A stretch of 64,000 bases of DNA from IMG/VR virus record IMGVR_UViG_3300050119_000072, positions 22,656 to 86,655 of that record; one strand, 5' to 3'. The notes under the pieces were generated by a model. The model had not been told where the DNA came from. It saw only the letters and a list, made by a program, of their open reading frames with translations, and made no database searches. This document shows, in pieces, positions 8,229 to 17,447 of this stretch. The position numbers and the translations under genes were made by a program. The stretch comes from a virus. Within the stretch, counting starts at the first letter, position 1, and every line of letters begins with the position of its first letter.

Positions 8229-10784
8229 GTGCTCCCCATTCTTCGATCAAAACCAAGTGGCGAGGACGGCACCAATGGTGTCCGGGCGATGCCAATTACG
8301 ATAAACCAGAATGCCGTCCCACCGGGCGAGGACGGCTTGACCAATGGCGCCGGCTACGAGAACGACGCGGCCGCGCAGGCTGAGCATCCGGACGGCAACG
8401 ACACCACCACCTCGCGGCCCAGTATCGACTTCCTTCAATTGGTCCGCGAGGCCGAGGATCAGTCGTCGCTCTATCAGGCGCAGGTCAACCGCACAGCATG
8501 GTCGCAATCCCTGCGCGCCTTCCACAACGAGCATTACGTCGGCTCAAAATACACCAAGCCGGAATGGCGCGGCAGATCCCGCCTGTTTGTGCCAAAGACG
8601 CGCGCCGCAGTGCGCAAGGATGGCGCCGCGGTCGCGGCCTCGATGTTCAACAACATCGACGCCATCAACTGCCTGGCCGGCAATGACGGCGATCCCGTAC
8701 AGCGCGCATCGGCCGCGCTCATGGAGGAACTGGTCAACTACCGGACCAACCGGTCGTCGGGCAAAGCGGCGCTGCCGTGGTTCCTGGTCTCGATGGGCTG
8801 CCGGCAGGATTCGGTGCTCACCGGCGTTTGCCTATCAAAGCAAAGCTGGAAGCAGACATGGCGCAAGACCGGCGCCACCCGCGCGCACGAACTCAATCCC
8901 GCGACGAACGTCTATGAGGAACGCGAGCGCGCTCACTATTCGCTCGATATCGACCGGCCCGACATGCAGGGCATCCCGGCGGAGAACTATTGCATCGATC
9001 CGGCCGCGGACTGGACCAATCCGGCGCAAACAGCGGCCTATCTTCTCATCAAATGGCCGATGCAGATTGACGAAATTCGCGAGAAGCAGGACGCGCCGGT
9101 CAATCCATGGAACGAAGTCGACGAGTCGGTGCTGAAAAGCTCGGTCGAGAACACCAAGTTTGACGCCTCTGCAATCCGCCGCGCGCGAGAAATGGGCCTC
9201 GATCGATACGACGAAACCCAGACCGGCATGACCTTCCAAATCGTGTGGGTCTATGAAGTCTTTATGCGGGTCGAGGGCGAGGATTATACCTTCTACTCGG
9301 TCGGCGATAAGGACTTTCTGACCAACCCCAAGCCCGTCAGCGAGGTTTACCCGGAGCAATTCGGCGAGCGACCGCTTGCCTTGGGCTACGGCGCGCTCGA
9401 AGCGCACCGCATTTACCCCATGGCGCCGGTCGAGTCGTGGCAGCCATTGCAAATCGAGACCAACGATATCCGCAATCTGGCCTTGGACGCGACCAAGCAG
9501 AACGTAATGCCGATCTCGAAGGTGAGACGCGGTCGCCAGATCGACCTCGACCAGGTGCGCAGGCGCTCGGCGGGGGCCTCGATCATCGTCACGGACCCCA
9601 CCGACGTCACATGGGAGACGCCGCCGCAGCTAGGGCAGGCCCCGGTGGAAATGGGGCGCGAGCTTGGCCTCGAGTTTGACGACCTCTCCGGCCAGCAGAA
9701 CTACGGCACGGTCGAAAACAACAACGCCCTTGGCAAGACCTTGGGCGGCTTGAAGCTTGCGGCTGGTTCCGCCAACGCTGTGCAGGAATACGATATCCGG
9801 GTCTGGATCGAGACATGGGCGCAGCCAGCGCTGTCTCAAGTCGTGCGCCTCGAACAATACTACGAGAGCAGCGCCAAGGTGCTCGGCTTGTGCGGGCAGA
9901 AGGCAAAGCTCCTGCAAAAGTATGGCGTCAGCGCCATCACCAACGAACTGCTGGAAAACGAGATCACCGTCCGCGTTTCGGTCGGGCTTGGCGCCGGCGA
10001 TCCCCAGCAGCGCCTAGCCAAGTTTCAATCGGCGACGCAAGTCGTCGCCCCATTGCTGGCGCAGACCAAGGAATTCCAGTCAGGCCAAGTCGAACTCAAT
10101 TGGGAAGCTGTGGCAGAGGAAGTGTTTGGCGCGGCCGGCTATCACGACGGCGGCTCGCGCTTCTTCAAGGACAACGGCGCGCCGGCGCAGAACCCCACCG
10201 CCGCCCTCAATATCCAGAAGCTGCAATCGGAAATCGAGAAAAACGACCGGATGGGCAAGGGGTCATTGCTCACGGGCCTTGCCAACGTCGCGAAGGTCGC
10301 GCTGGGCAAGAAAGACTTGGAAGCGAGCACCGTCGATATGCTCATGGGGCACCAGGAGACGGCGCGGCAGATGGGTCAGGCGCACGGTCACCAGACTAAC
10401 CAGACGCGGCTTGCCGCCATGGAACACGGCCACCGTCACGGCATGGCCATCAACGAACATCGCCGCAGCTTGACCAACGACGCGCATTCGCGCGCCCAGG
10501 CCGAGCGCGAATTTCAGCAGAATCAGTCTGACGCTGCTGGTGGGGGTGCGGGGATGGATGGTGCCGAGGCGGGAAGCGGGCCTTCCGGCCCCGCTCCGGC
10601 CGCACCGTCTAGCGCGGGTGCTCCGGCCTCGCCCTCTGCATCCCCACCTCCCGACCATGCAATGCTCGCCCAACTACTTGCGGCCGGGCACCTGCAATTC
10701 ACGCGCGGCCCTGACGGTCGCATATCCGGCATAGCGATGCCGCCGCAGCGCGCGCTCCCGCCGCCGCAACCAGCACAGCAATAG
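8229..10784 (+). CDS. Portal protein
   Basis: 851 residues. Features fitting a podovirus portal are an aromatic/basic N-region (WSQSLRAFHNEHYVGSKY), FVPKTRAAVRKDGAAVAASMF, a long alpha/beta core with TYGTVENNNALGKTLGGL-like stem sequences, and a C-terminal helical then disordered Gly/Ala/Pro/Gln-rich tail from about residue 760. The portal forms the dodecameric gateway for DNA. The GTG at 8229 has no spaced ribosome site, so the ATG at 8289 may be the true start. It lies between the terminase and the scaffold/capsid genes, but about 10 kb of modification genes separate it from the capsid, which is unusual. Confidence 0.82.
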   Translation: MLPILRSKPSGEDGTNGVRAMPITINQNAVPPGEDGLTNGAGYENDAAAQAEHPDGNDTTTSRPSIDFLQLVREAEDQSSLYQAQVNRTAWSQSLRAFHNEHYVGSKYTKPEWRGRSRLFVPKTRAAVRKDGAAVAASMFNNIDAINCLAGNDGDPVQRASAALMEELVNYRTNRSSGKAALPWFLVSMGCRQDSVLTGVCLSKQSWKQTWRKTGATRAHELNPATNVYEERERAHYSLDIDRPDMQGIPAENYCIDPAADWTNPAQTAAYLLIKWPMQIDEIREKQDAPVNPWNEVDESVLKSSVENTKFDASAIRRAREMGLDRYDETQTGMTFQIVWVYEVFMRVEGEDYTFYSVGDKDFLTNPKPVSEVYPEQFGERPLALGYGALEAHRIYPMAPVESWQPLQIETNDIRNLALDATKQNVMPISKVRRGRQIDLDQVRRRSAGASIIVTDPTDVTWETPPQLGQAPVEMGRELGLEFDDLSGQQNYGTVENNNALGKTLGGLKLAAGSANAVQEYDIRVWIETWAQPALSQVVRLEQYYESSAKVLGLCGQKAKLLQKYGVSAITNELLENEITVRVSVGLGAGDPQQRLAKFQSATQVVAPLLAQTKEFQSGQVELNWEAVAEEVFGAAGYHDGGSRFFKDNGAPAQNPTAALNIQKLQSEIEKNDRMGKGSLLTGLANVAKVALGKKDLEASTVDMLMGHQETARQMGQAHGHQTNQTRLAAMEHGHRHGMAINEHRRSLTNDAHSRAQAEREFQQNQSDAAGGGAGMDGAEAGSGPSGPAPAAPSSAGAPASPSASPPPDHAMLAQLLAAGHLQFTRGPDGRISGIAMPPQRALPPPQPAQQ

Positions 10785-10792
10785 AGGACGAC

Positions 10793-11224
10793 ATGGCAGA
10801 TTTTGGCGTCGGCAATAACACATTGGCCCCGACGATTGGGCAGCCACAAACGGTCGTCGATAGCGGCGCGATTATCACGCTCACCAATGCCGGCGCTGGA
10901 ACGACCAATAGCGCTGACCAGGAAAACAATGGCGGCCGTGGTCTTGCCGTCGTGCTCGATATCACCGCCAATTCCGGGACTATCGACGTCACGCTCAACA
11001 TTCAGGTCAAGGACAAGGCGTCCGGCAAATATATCACGTTACTGTCGTCCGTCTCAAAAACGGCCACCGGGACATACCGGTACGTGGTCTATCCGACCAT
11101 TACCGCGTCAGCCAATTTGATTGCGCAAGACGTTCTGCCGGAAATCTGGCGCCTGCAAGTCGTATGCGGCGCCGGCTCATCCCCGCAGGTCACCTTGACC
11201 GCCGGCGCGTGCGTCATCCCCTAA
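10793..11224 (+). CDS. Putative beta-rich virion (decoration-like) protein
   Basis: 143 residues, Thr/Ser/Val/Gly rich with regular strands: NGGRGLAVVLDITANSGTID, TLNIQVKDKASGKY, TYRYVVYPTIT, then RLQVVCGAGSSPQVTLT. This is an immunoglobulin- or jelly-roll-like fold by pattern. AGAGGACGAC precedes the ATG. It directly follows the portal gene and directly precedes a TPR-glycosyltransferase. A decoration or minor capsid role is inferred. Confidence 0.6.
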   Translation: MADFGVGNNTLAPTIGQPQTVVDSGAIITLTNAGAGTTNSADQENNGGRGLAVVLDITANSGTIDVTLNIQVKDKASGKYITLLSSVSKTATGTYRYVVYPTITASANLIAQDVLPEIWRLQVVCGAGSSPQVTLTAGACVIP

Positions 11225-11239
11225 CGCTGGAAACGCTGA

Positions 11240-12769
11240 ATGCGAGAGGAAACCCGCGACCTCACCATCGGCGAAGCGCTCGACCTCGGCTGCCAGATGG
11301 CGCTGGCAGGCCGCAATCTCGATGCCATCGGGCTCTTCAAAGGCGTCCTCATCCATGAGCCGGAGAACTTTGAGGCGATGGAGCGGCTCGGCTCATCCCT
11401 CTTCGAGCTCAAGCGCTACCACGAAGCGCTGTATTATTTCTGGCGCGGCCGCAAGCTATGCCGCCGCCATCCGCTCGCCCTGACCAATTACGGGCTCACC
11501 GTCTCCCAGCTTGGGCACTGGGAGGAAGGGTTGGCCGAGCTTCAAAAAGCCGTTGCCATCATCGAGCGCGGCAAGCATGAGGTCGCGCCGGCGGTCAAGT
11601 CCTTGGTCTACAACAACCTGGGCAACGCCTTGCAGCGGGTCGAGAAATTCGCGGAAGCGCTCGCCTACCTCGACAAAGGCATTGCGCTCAACCCGCAGGA
11701 TCACTTCCCGCACTACAATCGCGGCGTCGCGCTCCTGCGACTCAACCGGCACAAGGAAGCGGTCGCGTCTCTAGATCGTTGCCTGACGCTCAAGCCAAAC
11801 GACCAGGAGGCGCTTTACAATCGGTCCATGGGGCGCCTGCTGCTCGGCGACATGCAAGGCGGCTTTGCCGACTACGATGCTCGGCTGCTGACCTCTGAGA
11901 ACACCGTCGTCAACCTTGGTCTGCCGGCGGACAAGAAGTGGGACGGTGGCGACCTCGCCGGCAAGACCATCCTTGTGCACTGCGAGCAAGGGCTTGGCGA
12001 CGATATCCAGTTTCTGCGGTTCCTGCCGGCGCTGCGCGAGAAGAACCCCGCGCGAATCCTGCTGGTGCCGCACTCAGCCATCACGCCAATGATCGCTCCG
12101 ATGGAGGGCATGACCATCCGGCCCTCTGGCGTCCCAATCGACTTCGGAGAATTCGATTGCTGGGTAGCGCTGATGTCGCTCCCGCACTACCTCGGGCTGG
12201 ATCAGGAGACATTGCTGCCGGCTTCGTGGCAGCCCGTTATCGAACCCTCGCGGATCGCCGCATGGCGCATGAAGCTGGACCTTGACGCGAAGCGCCTCAA
12301 GGTCGGGGTGTGCTGGGCCGGCAACTGGCTCCATAAAAACGACAAGCATCGCTCAATCCCCTTGGCCAAGTTTGCGCCATTGTTCGACGCGATGGGTGTC
12401 ACCTTCGTCAGCCTGCAACAGTTGCGCCCTGGCGAGAACAAGGAATTTGATACGCTGGTCGCGAACAACACGGACCTGCGCTCGTTCTACTTCGACGACT
12501 TTCGCGACACTGCGGCAGCCATGCTCAATCTCGACATGGTGATATCGGTAGATACGTCAGTGGCTCATCTTGCGGCGACGCTCGGCATCCCGACCAAAGT
12601 GCTGGTTCCTGCCTTCGGAACCGATTGGCGATGGGGACTGGGGCGCTCTGACTCGCCATGGTATCGGTCGGCCACCATTTATCGACAGCCGAAAGTCGGA
12701 GATTGGGTCTCCGTCATCGACAAGCTTCGCGCCGAATTGACGCGCCAAGCCATGATCTGGCCCGCATGA
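11240..12769 (+). CDS. TPR-glycosyltransferase (GT9/heptosyltransferase-like)
   Basis: 509 residues. Residues about 10-215 hold several tetratricopeptide repeats (for example NLGNALQRVEKFAEALAYLD and HYNRGVALLRLNRHKEAVAS). Residues about 230-505 form a GT-B fold of the glycosyltransferase-9-like type: VHCEQGLGDDIQFLRF (about 243), GVCWAGN, NDKHRSIPL, then VISVDTSVAHLAATLG (about 436) with its Asp-Thr-x-x-x-His donor-site motif. Such TPR-GT fusions occur in bacteria and resemble O-linked protein glycosyltransferases in layout. Here it is coupled to a DUF5672-like gene (ATGA), and its substrate may be the preceding virion protein. Confidence 0.82.
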   Translation: MREETRDLTIGEALDLGCQMALAGRNLDAIGLFKGVLIHEPENFEAMERLGSSLFELKRYHEALYYFWRGRKLCRRHPLALTNYGLTVSQLGHWEEGLAELQKAVAIIERGKHEVAPAVKSLVYNNLGNALQRVEKFAEALAYLDKGIALNPQDHFPHYNRGVALLRLNRHKEAVASLDRCLTLKPNDQEALYNRSMGRLLLGDMQGGFADYDARLLTSENTVVNLGLPADKKWDGGDLAGKTILVHCEQGLGDDIQFLRFLPALREKNPARILLVPHSAITPMIAPMEGMTIRPSGVPIDFGEFDCWVALMSLPHYLGLDQETLLPASWQPVIEPSRIAAWRMKLDLDAKRLKVGVCWAGNWLHKNDKHRSIPLAKFAPLFDAMGVTFVSLQQLRPGENKEFDTLVANNTDLRSFYFDDFRDTAAAMLNLDMVISVDTSVAHLAATLGIPTKVLVPAFGTDWRWGLGRSDSPWYRSATIYRQPKVGDWVSVIDKLRAELTRQAMIWPA

Positions 12770-13554
12770 TGGCAAAGCTCGATCTGCGGACGGTTACCCT
12801 CGTCGCCGTAGAAACAAGGGCGCATGAATTGATGCGCATGGCGATCGACGATTGCCTGGCGCTGGCCGACTTCGGCGGCATCCTGATCTGCTCGGATAAC
12901 TTCAAGCACCTCAATGTGCTCGGCGCGGACCTTGTGCAGGTCAAGGATTGGCCGGAGAAGGTCGGCTGGTCGCGCTATTTCTGGCAGGGCGTCGGGCAAC
13001 ACGTGCACACGCCGTACACGCTCAATATCCAATGGGATAGCTGGATCTGGTGTCCGGCGATGTGGTTCCCGGAATACCTCGATTACGACTACATCGGCGC
13101 GCCCTGGTGGCACGAAGATGGGCTCAACGTCGGCAACGGCGGGTTCTGCATCCGGTCGAAGCGGTTGCTCGACTACATGGCGAGGCACAGCGAGACCTTC
13201 CCGATCACCACCAGCAATGACGACGCTCTGGTTTGCCGCACCTATCGCAGGAAGCTAGAACAAGAGGGCTTCCGCTGGGCGCCGGAAGGCTTGGCCTTCC
13301 AGTTCTCGCTCGAATGTCCGCGCGACGTGCTCATCAACAACGAGCTAAAAACCTCGATCCCTCTGCCAGACCTGCCGCATTTCGGGTTTCACGGAATGCA
13401 CGCATGGCCGTTTGTGCTCAATGAGAACGCGCTGGTAAAGCGCACGCTGCTGGCGCTCTCGAACAAGTACATTCGCAATACCCGTATGCCGGGCCAACTC
13501 TTCAATATGGCCCCATGGCTCGCGCCGCTCGTCGGCGCTGAACTCGCCTCTTAA
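12766..13554 (+). CDS. DUF5672-like glycan enzyme
   Basis: 262 residues from the ATG at 12766, which overlaps the previous stop. The signature elements are LVAVETRAHELMRMAIDDCL, INIQWDSWIWCPAMW, YDYIGAPWW, GNGGFCIRSKRLLDYM and LPHFGFHGMH. This fits DUF5672, a GT-A-like family usually found in glycan clusters of bacteria, algae and giant viruses. WDSWI and YIGAPWW carry the probable donor and acceptor residues. It is coupled to a TPR-glycosyltransferase, supporting joint action in one sugar pathway. Confidence 0.75.
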   Translation: MMAKLDLRTVTLVAVETRAHELMRMAIDDCLALADFGGILICSDNFKHLNVLGADLVQVKDWPEKVGWSRYFWQGVGQHVHTPYTLNIQWDSWIWCPAMWFPEYLDYDYIGAPWWHEDGLNVGNGGFCIRSKRLLDYMARHSETFPITTSNDDALVCRTYRRKLEQEGFRWAPEGLAFQFSLECPRDVLINNELKTSIPLPDLPHFGFHGMHAWPFVLNENALVKRTLLALSNKYIRNTRMPGQLFNMAPWLAPLVGAELAS

Positions 13555-13669
13555 TCCGTCGTCGATAGAGCTTCGGGGAGATATCCCCCGTGAGAACGGC
13601 GCAGCGCGCCGCGTTACGCAGCATTGCGCTGCACCACCACACCCCAGACCAAACAAGAAGGAATATCGC
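13555..13669 (+). promoter_or_regulatory. Intergenic region with two hairpins
   Basis: 115 bases without a gene. CGGGG (13574-13578) pairs with CCCCG (13586-13590), and a GC-rich repeat of GCGC/GCAGC words follows (13600-13632). There is no T-run, so these are not obvious terminators. The block carries AAGAAGG upstream of the gene at 13670. It may be a processing or promoter site for the next transcription unit. Confidence 0.35.
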
Positions 13670-14140
13670 ATGGCCTATTATGCGCTCTCGGGCACTCAAG
13701 CTACCGTCACATCAGCCTACAAAGGCGTTGCTGCTACTTGGTGCCCGGCCACCGTGCGCCGTGCCAAATGGTACGAATTCACGCTTGGCGCGACCGCCAA
13801 TCCGAACGCGACCGACACCTATTTGCAGTTCGACATTTCACGCTTGTCCGGCACCACATCGCTCGCCGGCACCGCGCTCACGCCGAATCCGCTCGATCCG
13901 GCCGACCAGGCTGCGGCGACGCTCGCCGCCGGCAACCTGACCACGGAGGTCAATTCGGCCATCCTGGGTGTCTCGCTCTACAACACCGGCATCAACCAGC
14001 GCGCCACGACCCGCTGGATTGCGGCGCAGGAATCGCAATTCCTGATCTCGCCGGCGACGGCTCAGAACGGCCTGGAACTGCGGGTTCAGTCCTCGACGTT
14101 TGCTTCGACCTGCGATGGCCAAGTGAGTTTTGTGGAATAG
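13670..14140 (+). CDS. Putative beta-rich virion protein
   Basis: 156 residues, Thr/Ala/Ser/Asn rich, few charged residues, with strand-like segments KWYEFTLGATANPNATDTYL, SAILGVSLYNTG and SQFLISPATAQNGLELRV. The profile matches small head or decoration proteins and resembles the genes at 4865 and 10793 in style though not in visible sequence. It begins a unit that continues with an FkbM methyltransferase and a TPR-glycosyltransferase. Confidence 0.6.
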   Translation: MAYYALSGTQATVTSAYKGVAATWCPATVRRAKWYEFTLGATANPNATDTYLQFDISRLSGTTSLAGTALTPNPLDPADQAAATLAAGNLTTEVNSAILGVSLYNTGINQRATTRWIAAQESQFLISPATAQNGLELRVQSSTFASTCDGQVSFVE

Positions 14141-14195
14141 GCCGTAGCGATTCGGTAACCAAGTCTGGGTATCCCAATCAAAAGGAAGCCCAGAC

Positions 14196-14996
14196 ATGGC
14201 CCAGCGCGTCAAGACACCTTTTGTCCTCGCATCTACCGCGCATGGGCCGGTGATCTTAAACCACCTCGATTTTCGCCAGTTGGATAAGGGCGGCGTCGAG
14301 CTTGGCGTCGGTCTCGATATCCTCGTCCACGGCGAATTCGATCTGCCGCTAATCTCCATGACCTGCGGCGCGCTGGAAATACGCCGGCGCGAACGCGGGG
14401 CTGGCGTCGTCGCGCTCGATTGCGGCGCCAACATCGGGATTTACACGCTCGAATGGGCGCGAAGAATGGAAGGCTGGGGCCGCGTCCTAGCCTTTGAGCC
14501 GCAAGAGCGAATCTATTACGCCCTTGCCGGCAATATCGCGCTCAACAACCTGTTCAACGCCCAAGCGATCAATAGCGCTATCGGTGCCAAGCGTGACGTC
14601 ATCGATATGCGTGTGCCGGATTACTGTGTGCCGGGCCAGTTTGGCGGCCTATCGCTGAATGGCCGACTTGAAATTGGGCAAGAAGTTACGACGTTGGCTC
14701 CGCTTCAAGTCATCCCGATCGATGATCTTGGGCTGCGTCGCGTTGATTTCATCAAACTCGATATCGAGGGGATGGAGCCGGACGCGCTCGCCGGCGCCCG
14801 CAAGACCATCGAGACCAGCAAGCCATTTATGCTGGTAGAGTGGATCAAATGCGGCAAAGAGCCGATTGAGGCGTTCATGGCCTCTGTAAGCTTTGAGACC
14901 GTCACGCTCGGCATGAATTTGCTGTGCGGGCCGGCCGGCAATGAATTCACGGCGCGCATGCGGGAATTGTCCGAGCAGCGGGCAGTGCCGCAATGA
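14196..14996 (+). CDS. FkbM-family methyltransferase
   Basis: 266 residues. The SAM-binding motif I is LDCGANIGIYTLEWA (D75-C-G-A-N-I-G81), motif II ends in LAFEPQERIY, and the family-specific KLDIEGMEPDAL lies near 187-198, followed by MLVEW. FkbM enzymes O-methylate sugars or small molecules. It overlaps the next gene by ATGA and sits between a beta-rich protein and a TPR-glycosyltransferase, suggesting methylation of the transferred glycan. Confidence 0.88.
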   Translation: MAQRVKTPFVLASTAHGPVILNHLDFRQLDKGGVELGVGLDILVHGEFDLPLISMTCGALEIRRRERGAGVVALDCGANIGIYTLEWARRMEGWGRVLAFEPQERIYYALAGNIALNNLFNAQAINSAIGAKRDVIDMRVPDYCVPGQFGGLSLNGRLEIGQEVTTLAPLQVIPIDDLGLRRVDFIKLDIEGMEPDALAGARKTIETSKPFMLVEWIKCGKEPIEAFMASVSFETVTLGMNLLCGPAGNEFTARMRELSEQRAVPQ

Positions 14997-16417
14997 GCGA
15001 GTTAGCCGAACGCCTCTTTGAGCAGGCTTTGACCGCCATCCGCGGGCGCGCCACCGATCACGCCAAGGCGCTTCTGGTCGAGGTGATTAAGCTCAAGCCG
15101 GAAATGTACGAGGCCTGGTTGCTTCGCGGCAATCTGCTTCACTCGACCGAGCAGCCGTTCGAGGCGCTTTTACATTACGACCGCGCCATATCGATCAACG
15201 GCAAGCGCCACGATGCCTGGAACAATCGCGGGCTGGCGTTTGGCGATATCGGCATGTTTGCCGCTGCCGAAGATTGCTTCCGCAAGTCGCTTGCGATTGC
15301 GCCGTCGGTCGAGCCCCACATGGGCTTGGCCAATATGTTCTGCACGCTCATGCGGCTTGAGGACGCGGCTACCGAATATCGGGCCGCAATCTCCATCGAG
15401 CGAAACCCGGAAGCCAGTTTCAATCTGGGTGTCACGTTGCTTGGCCTTGGCCAATGGGACGAGGGCTTTGGCGAATACGAACAGCGCTGGCTCAATACGC
15501 CGATGCCGCCGCGGGCCTATCGGGATTATCCGAAATGGACTGGCGAGGATTTGACCGGCAAGCGCATTGTGCTTTACCCGGAGCAAGGGTACGGCGACGA
15601 GATCATGGCGCTGCGGTTTGCAGGTCTGCTTACACAGCGCTACCCCATCGCGGAAATCGTCGTTCAGGCGCGCGGGCCGATGCTGCGGCTGGTCAAAGGC
15701 AACAGTGCGTTTATCGAGTACGTGGTGCCGATGCACGCCGACGAACAGCCGGCAGCCGATTTTTCGTGCCCGCTGCTCGATGTTCCGATGGTGCTGGGCC
15801 TCACGCCCAAAGACGCTCCATTCATGGGGCAGTGGACGAAATATCTGCGAGCGCCGGATCAGCGCATGGTGGACACCTGGCGCAAGCGGCTCAAAGCCAA
15901 TTTGCCGCCGGGCCTCAATGTCGGGCTGTGCTGGTCGTCCGGTTCGCACATGAACACCGCCAAGGCTTCGGCCTTGATGAAATCCATTCCACTACCCCGG
16001 TTAAAAGGTCTCGCGTTGCCGGGTGTAAATCTAATCTCGCTGCAAAAGCCTGCCGAGACTATTCCTAACGGGTTTCCGATCACGGCAGATTGGATCGATG
16101 ATTGCCACGACTTTGCGGATACTGCGGCGCTAATCGAAGCGCTCGATCTGGTGATATCGGTCGATACCTCCGTCGCGCACCTGGCCGGGGCGCTGGGCAA
16201 GCCGGTCTGGAATTTCGTGCGCTTTAGCGGCTACTGGCCGTGGCTGGCGCCAAGCCTATTGCCAAATCCACATAATGCGATCTGGTATCCGTCAATGCGG
16301 CTTTTACGCCAACCGGGCCTGAGTAATTGGGTCGGACCGATCGAGACCGCGACCGCTTGGCTCAGGTCGGAAGTCGAGGCGTGGAAGCAACGCCCAGAGA
16401 GCAAAGCCTCCGCATGA
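14993..16417 (+). CDS. Second TPR-glycosyltransferase (GT9-like)
   Basis: 474 residues, the same architecture as the gene at 11240 but clearly diverged. TPR units fill about residues 1-165 (for example HYDRAISINGKRHDAWNNRG). The catalytic half holds LYPEQGYGDEIMALRF (about 195), GLCWSSGSHMNT, VNLISLQKPAET, and VISVDTSVAHLAGALGKPVW (about 385-404). Donor binding by the Asp-Thr-x-x-x-His loop is expected. It is coupled to the FkbM gene upstream and to a small gene downstream (both ATGA). The two copies probably act on different acceptors or add successive sugars. Confidence 0.82.
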   Translation: MSELAERLFEQALTAIRGRATDHAKALLVEVIKLKPEMYEAWLLRGNLLHSTEQPFEALLHYDRAISINGKRHDAWNNRGLAFGDIGMFAAAEDCFRKSLAIAPSVEPHMGLANMFCTLMRLEDAATEYRAAISIERNPEASFNLGVTLLGLGQWDEGFGEYEQRWLNTPMPPRAYRDYPKWTGEDLTGKRIVLYPEQGYGDEIMALRFAGLLTQRYPIAEIVVQARGPMLRLVKGNSAFIEYVVPMHADEQPAADFSCPLLDVPMVLGLTPKDAPFMGQWTKYLRAPDQRMVDTWRKRLKANLPPGLNVGLCWSSGSHMNTAKASALMKSIPLPRLKGLALPGVNLISLQKPAETIPNGFPITADWIDDCHDFADTAALIEALDLVISVDTSVAHLAGALGKPVWNFVRFSGYWPWLAPSLLPNPHNAIWYPSMRLLRQPGLSNWVGPIETATAWLRSEVEAWKQRPESKASA

Positions 16418-16782
16418 AAACCATGGTCATCACCATTGCCGATCCGGCCGACGGCGATCTGGTCATCGTGAACGCGGAAGCGCCGCGCGGCGGCAAAACC
16501 AGTGTTAAACACCGCGTCATTGGCGCTCGCCAGCGGCCAGTGCTCGACGAGCATGGCTTTGCTACGTCCGTCGAGGACGTGCCGGCACAGACCGCGCGCG
16601 ATATAGCCGTAATCATGGCCGAACTGCTCACCGGCGGCTGGTTGCCGGGGCAGATGGAAGCCAAGCCAAAAGGTGACAACGGCGCACTTGTCGTCCATTG
16701 CACACAGGATTTTAGCGACCTCAAATTCTCGACTGAGGTGCACGGCGACGGCGGGACGAAAGCAACCTTGGAAGAATTCTGA
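16414..16782 (+). CDS. Hypothetical protein
   Basis: 122 residues from the ATG at 16414, which overlaps the stop of the TPR-glycosyltransferase gene (ATGA). The N-terminus has strands MVITIADPADGDLVIVNAE, followed by a helix TARDIAVIMAELLTGG and further strands. No known family. The tight coupling suggests it belongs to the same functional unit; the next gene starts within its stop codon (TGATG). Confidence 0.55.
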   Translation: MKTMVITIADPADGDLVIVNAEAPRGGKTSVKHRVIGARQRPVLDEHGFATSVEDVPAQTARDIAVIMAELLTGGWLPGQMEAKPKGDNGALVVHCTQDFSDLKFSTEVHGDGGTKATLEEF

Positions 16783-17081
16783 TGCTGCGCGAAGGCGGCT
16801 ACATCGTCACGACCGATCCAGACCCTACCAAGAGCAAGGGGCAAAAGGCGGTCGTGGAAATGTCAACCGTTACCTGCGGCCACAACGGCGAACTGGTCGC
16901 GGTGCCGGCGATGTGCAAGCCGGAAAATATGCCATACGAGCTTTGCTGGGGCTGCCGGCGGTTTATCTGTCGCCGCTGCGCCGCCGAAATGCACCGCACA
17001 CTTAAGTGCGAAGTTATAGAGACCAAGCTTGAGCGCGAGGAAGAGCGGGCGCGGTTTGGGCGTAGTCTGGTGGGAGGATGA
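16782..17081 (+). CDS. Small cysteine-rich (zinc-ribbon-like) protein
   Basis: 99 residues. The cysteine pattern CGH near residue 31, then CWGCRRFICRRCAAEMHRTLKC (about 55-76; given here as the positions of two Cys-x-x-Cys pairs, a His and a final Cys) indicates bound zinc. The C-terminus is charged and helical (LEREEERARFG). It may bind nucleic acid or protein. Coupled to both neighbours (TGATG and ATGA). Confidence 0.6.
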   Translation: MLREGGYIVTTDPDPTKSKGQKAVVEMSTVTCGHNGELVAVPAMCKPENMPYELCWGCRRFICRRCAAEMHRTLKCEVIETKLEREEERARFGRSLVGG

Positions 17082-17377
17082 CCAAGATGAGCGCAGCAAG
17101 ACGACAGCGTAAGGGCGTTCCTCAACCGGCTCCCGCAGGTCCGCAAGCGCCACCGGAACGCCGTGTCCCGGCGGTCAACTGCGCTGGCTGCAAGTTCGTC
17201 GATGCACTCAATGTGCAGCAACCATTCTGCCGCCGCTTTCCGGCCCAGCTTGTTGTCGTACCCCGCGTCAACGACGCCGACACCGGCGTGCGCAAGTTCT
17301 TTCCTATCGTCGATCTGATCTACGATTGGTGCGGCGAGCACGTGCCACAATCAACGCCGGATAAAACCGTCGGCTAG
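17078..17377 (+). CDS. Small protein with four cysteines
   Basis: 99 residues. The first 32 residues are Pro/Arg/Ala rich and probably disordered. The rest has CAGCKF, FCRRF and YDWCGEH, four cysteines that could hold zinc. It resembles small phage proteins with a C-x-x-C-x-F start. It ends the transcription unit; a terminator follows 26 bases later. Confidence 0.55.
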   Translation: MTKMSAARRQRKGVPQPAPAGPQAPPERRVPAVNCAGCKFVDALNVQQPFCRRFPAQLVVVPRVNDADTGVRKFFPIVDLIYDWCGEHVPQSTPDKTVG

Positions 17378-17403
17378 TTTGTCGTTTCATTCCACTGCGA
17401 TCT

Positions 17404-17432
17404 AAGGCGCCTTTACCGGCGCCTTTTTCTTT
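17404..17432 (+). terminator. Rho-independent terminator
   Basis: An 8-bp stem AAGGCGCC / GGCGCCTT with a TTTACC loop runs into TTTTTCTTT. It separates the glycosylation block from the polyglycine fibre gene. Confidence 0.92.
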
Positions 17433-17447
17433 GGGCGGCCGCGATCA

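Noticed and set aside
13555-13669. Terminator before the gene at 13670
   Set aside because: Hairpins exist but no T-run follows; listed as regulatory of unknown type instead.
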